NCBI GenBank assembly: GCA_002373855.1
Contig: DFKO01000083.1
Location: 1 to 9,616, forward strand
From: Lachnospiraceae bacterium UBA3643
GTDB lineage: Bacteria; Bacillota; Clostridia; Lachnospirales; Lachnospiraceae
Direction: 5' to 3'
DNA length: 9,616 bases
Program-made: the position numbers and the translations under genes
The notes under the pieces: model-generated
What the model was told of the DNA's origin: nothing
Seen by the model: only the letters and a program-made list of their open reading frames with translations
The model's database searches: none
Shown: in pieces, positions 6,667 through 9,616 of the stretch
Position numbering within the stretch: the stretch's first letter is position 1
How the letters are laid out: each line of letters starts with the position of its first letter

Positions 6667-8250
6667 TCAGAACTTAATATCATTGAAATTAATATCATTT
6701 CGTTTCTTTGATGATTTCCGGTTCTGTTTTGATTCGGATGATTTAACGGAAGACGTTCCTCTTGAAGGGCGTCTTCTTTTTGATTTATTATAATCTCTTC
6801 TGGTTGAGATACCCTGACTGTCCCTGAATCTCTTTTTCCATCTGATCTTTTTCTTATACTTATTCCAGTAGACCTTGCCTACGGTCCAGAGGACTATGAC
6901 AAAAACTATTATGACAAAGATGATAAATATCGTCTTTATGACTGACCAGATATTTACGATGACTGTCTTTTTACCTGTCTCATTACCGCTTAAGCTCTCT
7001 GCCTCTGCTGCTGCCCTGGCTTCATCGAGAGTCATAAAGTTGTCCGGAGCTTCCTCTCCCGCAAAGGCTATACCTGCAGAGCCTAATTTGTATCCGTTAA
7101 AATAATAATTAACATTTCCAAAATATGGAGCCCCGGTGCCGTCATATGTGACATCACTTGTCAGAGCGGAGAAATCCGTGCCGTTTGGTAAGAGGAGAGA
7201 TGCCCTGGTATCAAGGGATATGACAGGAGCGGTATTTTCAAATATCGTACTCTCGCCGCTAAAGAAATCCTGATGACTGATGTCATACCTTGTCTCATTT
7301 GATGCGATATTGATACGATAGAAATTGTTAAAACCGTAATTAAAGAGGGCTATCGTATCCTCAAACTGATACGGTGTCTCCTCTTTCATGATGACGCAGA
7401 TGAGTCTGATGCCATCCTTTTCCGCACATGAGACCAGGGTCTGACGAGCCACACTGGTAAAGCCTGTCTTGCTGCCTACCAGATACTCGTATGCGTACTC
7501 CCTGTTTTTATAAAGTTTGTTTTTGGAATAAAGTTCGTGAGCGTCATGGAGACCGTTATCCTGCATGGAATAATATGCCGTGCTGGAGAGTCTGCATAAA
7601 AGATCGTACTTAAAGAATTCCCTGCCTATTAAGGCAAGGTCCCTGGCCGATGAATAATGATTGTCATCCTGAAGGCCGTTCGTTGTGACAAAATGCGTAT
7701 TGACACAGCCAAGCTCCGCGGCTTTCTGATTCATGAGTGCCACATATCCGTCCATGGAGCCGCTGATATGCTCGCCGAGAGCATTGCATGCCTCATTGGC
7801 AGATGTGATGAGGATACCGTACATGAGCTCCTCAACAGTGAGCTGCTCACCTTCCTTCAGTCCCATGTTGGAACCGTCAGCTTCGTTTGCAAATATTGCC
7901 TCCCGGCTGACTGTCACCAGCTCGTCAAGTGAAGCATTCTCTATACCAACAAGACATGTCATGAGCTTTGTGGTACTGGCGGGATAAAGGCGCTCATCTA
8001 TATTTTTGGCATATAGTATCTCACCTGTATCGGCATCCATGAGTATGGCTGACTCGGCACCGATGGCAGGACCCTCCGGCCAGCCCGGTACTTCGTTGGT
8101 ATCTACCTTTTCACTCTTTCTCTCCTCTGCCTCTGCTGTATAATCAGGCTCGTCAGCATGGATATCTATAGTGAATATATTGTTGAAAGTCAATAAAACC
8201 AAAACGAATATTATAAATATCCGTTTCGATACATGCTTTGCTGTTGACAT
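6667..8250 (-). CDS. D-alanyl-D-alanine carboxypeptidase (DacF/PBP5-like, S11 family) with C-terminal TM anchor
   Basis: The enzyme removes the terminal D-Ala from peptidoglycan pentapeptides outside the membrane. The 527-residue product has a signal peptide (basic AKHVSKR, hydrophobic 11-26, likely cut after A32). The penicillin-binding motifs are S92-T-T-K95, S150-A-N152 and K261-T-G263. A beta-rich C-terminal domain follows (about 320-400), then a TM helix at about 430-457. The protein ends in a ~70-residue, strongly basic, Ser/Lys/Arg-rich cytoplasmic tail. Classical PBP5 ends instead in an amphipathic helix, so this is an anchored variant with an unusually long inside tail. The start at 8248-8250 is chosen because it places the signal peptide at the N-terminus; the in-frame ATG at 8305-8307 lies inside the upstream gene. 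The ribosome binding site is weak (AGAG, 7 nt). The gene follows the DUF3881-like gene by 17 bp. I see no clear terminator past its stop codon. Confidence 0.93.
   Translation of the reverse strand: MSTAKHVSKRIFIIFVLVLLTFNNIFTIDIHADEPDYTAEAEERKSEKVDTNEVPGWPEGPAIGAESAILMDADTGEILYAKNIDERLYPASTTKLMTCLVGIENASLDELVTVSREAIFANEADGSNMGLKEGEQLTVEELMYGILITSANEACNALGEHISGSMDGYVALMNQKAAELGCVNTHFVTTNGLQDDNHYSSARDLALIGREFFKYDLLCRLSSTAYYSMQDNGLHDAHELYSKNKLYKNREYAYEYLVGSKTGFTSVARQTLVSCAEKDGIRLICVIMKEETPYQFEDTIALFNYGFNNFYRINIASNETRYDISHQDFFSGESTIFENTAPVISLDTRASLLLPNGTDFSALTSDVTYDGTGAPYFGNVNYYFNGYKLGSAGIAFAGEEAPDNFMTLDEARAAAEAESLSGNETGKKTVIVNIWSVIKTIFIIFVIIVFVIVLWTVGKVYWNKYKKKIRWKKRFRDSQGISTRRDYNKSKRRRPSRGTSSVKSSESKQNRKSSKKRNDINFNDIKF
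6749..6781 (+). terminator. Rho-independent terminator of the rightward operon, inside the opposing carboxypeptidase gene
   Basis: GAAGACG (6749-6755) pairs with CGTCTTC (6770-6776), extended by T-G, T-G and C-G pairs to a 10-bp stem with an 8-nt loop, followed by TTTTT (6777-6781). It is 82 nt past the HD-GYP stop codon and is the first strong hairpin with a T-run. On the minus strand the stem is not followed by T's, so it should act only on rightward transcripts. The same bases encode part of the basic tail of the carboxypeptidase (about residues 492-501). Confidence 0.7.
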
Positions 8251-8267
8251 AATTATACTCTGTAAAC

Positions 8268-9164
8268 CTATTCCCCATAAGGATAATTGATCCTGCCCTG
8301 GAGCCATATATTTCCCTTAAATCTACGGCCCTCCGCAACCTCGCCTGTCACATCGGCTTTGTTGACGCAGACATCAAAAATCATATCGTTTATATCAAGA
8401 GTCAGTATGTATATTTCTTCACCTGTCAGTTTGTTTTTTGTCAGTTCATATGAAGTGATCTCACCTATAACCGAATAAAGGTCGCACTCGATACCGTAGG
8501 GCATAAAGCATGTATCCACAACGGAGTAAAGGTCCTCCTGCATCACACGCTTCTGGACGATACCCATCGTATCCATATCCTTTATGGTCAGGTTGTTGAT
8601 GGCTTCCTGGTCACCCTCTGCTGCCTTGGCGAGCATCCTGGCCTTGCGCATATTTTCATGCTTTATCTGCCTCTTTTGCTCCTCGTCCTTTTTGATGGGC
8701 AGGAGTATGGTACCGCCCTCCGAGAGTCCCGAGAGAGTCAGAGTCGTACCGGTAAGGGGCAGTCTGTCTGTATTCAGATATTTAATATAGGTGATAATAC
8801 TTTCGAGATAAAAGATAATGGCTATGCCCATGTTGTAATCATCAACAACACCGGCATAAGAGAGTTTTTCGAGCTGACGCTCTATGCAGACATCCTCCTC
8901 GGATGTGACACCCTTGCCCTCCAGAAAAGGAAAGTAATAATCATATCTGAAGGTATTGTCGTCTGCGTATTCTCCGCGCACACAAAGTCCGCACCGGTCG
9001 GCAAACATCGTATGATACTCTCCGTAGAGGACATCACCGGTTTTGCCTACCGTGGTATATGACTTCCTGTCAGCCTCTTTGACCGATCTGGAAATAAGAC
9101 TCTGCAATTCTTCTCTGGTCTCTATATTAGAGAAACCTACTGCGCGAAGATATTTGTGAAACAT
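8268..9164 (-). CDS. DUF3881 family protein (function unknown)
   Basis: This 298-residue soluble protein has no signal peptide; its only hydrophobic stretch (about 112-130, GIAIIFYLESIITYIKYL) contains charged residues and is probably a buried helix. I recognise the pattern, MFHKYLRAVGFSNIETREEL at the start and RRFKGNIWLQGRINY near the end (280-294), as a Lachnospiraceae-type DUF3881 protein; this is from memory and was not searched. A charged Lys/Glu helix (157-180) separates an N-terminal domain (1-155) from a C-terminal strand-rich domain (205-298). No catalytic motif is apparent. An AGGA site 6 nt upstream supports the ATG at 9162-9164. It lies 15 bp after serS and 17 bp before the carboxypeptidase gene, so it is almost certainly co-transcribed with both. 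That position between translation and cell-wall genes hints at a housekeeping role but does not reveal it. Confidence 0.72.
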   Translation of the reverse strand: MFHKYLRAVGFSNIETREELQSLISRSVKEADRKSYTTVGKTGDVLYGEYHTMFADRCGLCVRGEYADDNTFRYDYYFPFLEGKGVTSEEDVCIERQLEKLSYAGVVDDYNMGIAIIFYLESIITYIKYLNTDRLPLTGTTLTLSGLSEGGTILLPIKKDEEQKRQIKHENMRKARMLAKAAEGDQEAINNLTIKDMDTMGIVQKRVMQEDLYSVVDTCFMPYGIECDLYSVIGEITSYELTKNKLTGEEIYILTLDINDMIFDVCVNKADVTGEVAEGRRFKGNIWLQGRINYPYGE

Positions 9165-9179
9165 AAGTTATCCTGTAAA

Positions 9180-9616
9180 TTATTTAACGGGGATCATCTT
9201 ATCCTTGCCACCCATGTAAGGACGAAGGGCTACAGGGATATTGACGCTACCGTCTGCATTTAAGTTGTTCTCGAGGAATGCGATAAGCATACGGGGAGGA
9301 GCAACTACCGTATTGTTAAGTGTATGGGCAAGATACTTGCCATCCTTGCCGTTTACCCTGATCTTTAATCTTCTGGCCTGAGCATCACCGAGGTTAGAAC
9401 ATGAACCTACCTCAAAGTACTTTTTCTGTCTGGGGCTCCATGCCTCCACGTCTACTGACTTGACCTTAAGGTCTGCAAGGTCTCCCGAACAGCACTCAAG
9501 TGTACGTACAGGGATGTCCATGGATCTGAAGAGATCTACGGTATTCTGCCAGAGCTTGTCAAACCACATAGGTGAATCCTCGGGCTTGCATACTACGATC
9601 ATCTCCTGCTTTTCAA
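9180..9616 (-). CDS. serS: Seryl-tRNA synthetase, C-terminal part (cut by window edge)
   Basis: SerRS charges tRNA-Ser with serine using ATP. The reading frame is open to the window edge; about 145 C-terminal residues are present, and the ATG at 9600-9602 is internal rather than the start. The sequence before it reads EKQEM, matching the conserved FEKxE segment. Class II core features follow: KPEDSP, DVEAWSPRQKKYFEVGSCSN with DAQARRLKIR (serine-binding and dimer-side strand), and motif 3 around 9267-9317, with the conserved ATP-binding Arg at 9291-9293. Motif 3 reads NNTVVAPPRMLIAFLENN, where common bacterial SerRS have NGSGLAVGR followed by AILEN, so it is a divergent variant. The usual C-terminal IxVPxxLRPYMGG ending is present and the stop codon is normal. 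First visible gene of the serS / DUF3881-like / carboxypeptidase operon; its promoter is outside the window. Confidence 0.93.
   Translation of the reverse strand, partial: EKQEMIVVCKPEDSPMWFDKLWQNTVDLFRSMDIPVRTLECCSGDLADLKVKSVDVEAWSPRQKKYFEVGSCSNLGDAQARRLKIRVNGKDGKYLAHTLNNTVVAPPRMLIAFLENNLNADGSVNIPVALRPYMGGKDKMIPVK

Noticed and set aside
8251..8307. Longer carboxypeptidase start at 8307 (546 residues).
   Set aside because: It overlaps the end of the upstream gene and puts 19 non-signal residues before a normal signal peptide.
8287..9062. Plus-strand open frames opposite the DUF3881-like gene.
   Set aside because: They are antisense shadows with no ribosome binding site and a composition typical of reverse-frame reading.

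Overview
The window looks like chromosomal DNA from a Gram-positive anaerobe of the class Clostridia, most likely a member of the Lachnospiraceae. This is inferred from the protein families: a serS / DUF3881-like / DD-carboxypeptidase cluster, a FapA (DUF342) protein with a clostridial-style 26-residue repeat, a YcxB-like protein, and purine-rich ribosome binding sites. Base composition is moderately AT-rich. I see no mobile element, CRISPR array, tRNA or rRNA. Gene order is dense and gene ends are intact, so this reads as core chromosome rather than an island.

Layout. (1) Positions 1-1730 are on the minus strand. They hold the N-terminal part of a HAD-family hydrolase (cut by the window edge), then a rho-independent terminator, a lone type IV prepilin-like gene and trmB (tRNA m7G46 methyltransferase). 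(2) A 236-bp divergent intergenic region carries a good sigma-A-type promoter firing rightward. (3) Positions 1967-6666 are a tight plus-strand operon of four genes: a DEDDh 3'-5' exonuclease with a C-terminal zinc-ribbon-like segment, a two-TM YcxB-like protein, a 676-residue FapA/DUF342 protein, and a response regulator with an HD-GYP output domain (predicted c-di-GMP phosphodiesterase). Gaps are 0, 22 and 22 bp. (4) Positions 6667-9616 are a minus-strand operon read as serS (3' part only), a DUF3881-like gene and a DacF-like D-alanyl-D-alanine carboxypeptidase. Gaps are 15 and 17 bp.

The two operons converge with no space between them: the HD-GYP stop codon at 6664-6666 abuts the carboxypeptidase stop codon at 6667-6669. 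The best terminator for the rightward operon, a 10-bp stem with five T's, lies inside the carboxypeptidase coding sequence at 6749-6781. The two mRNAs should therefore overlap tail to tail by roughly 110 nt.

Functionally, the rightward operon pairs a c-di-GMP-degrading response regulator with a FapA-family protein, a family linked to polar and flagellar placement in other bacteria. The other two members are a nuclease and a small membrane protein of unknown role. The minus-strand genes are translation housekeeping (serS, trmB) and peptidoglycan trimming. I see nothing that amounts to a clearly new defence or mobile system. The most interesting points are the FapA N-terminal repeat module, the FapA/HD-GYP linkage, the terminator buried in the opposing gene, and the unusual SerRS motif 3.
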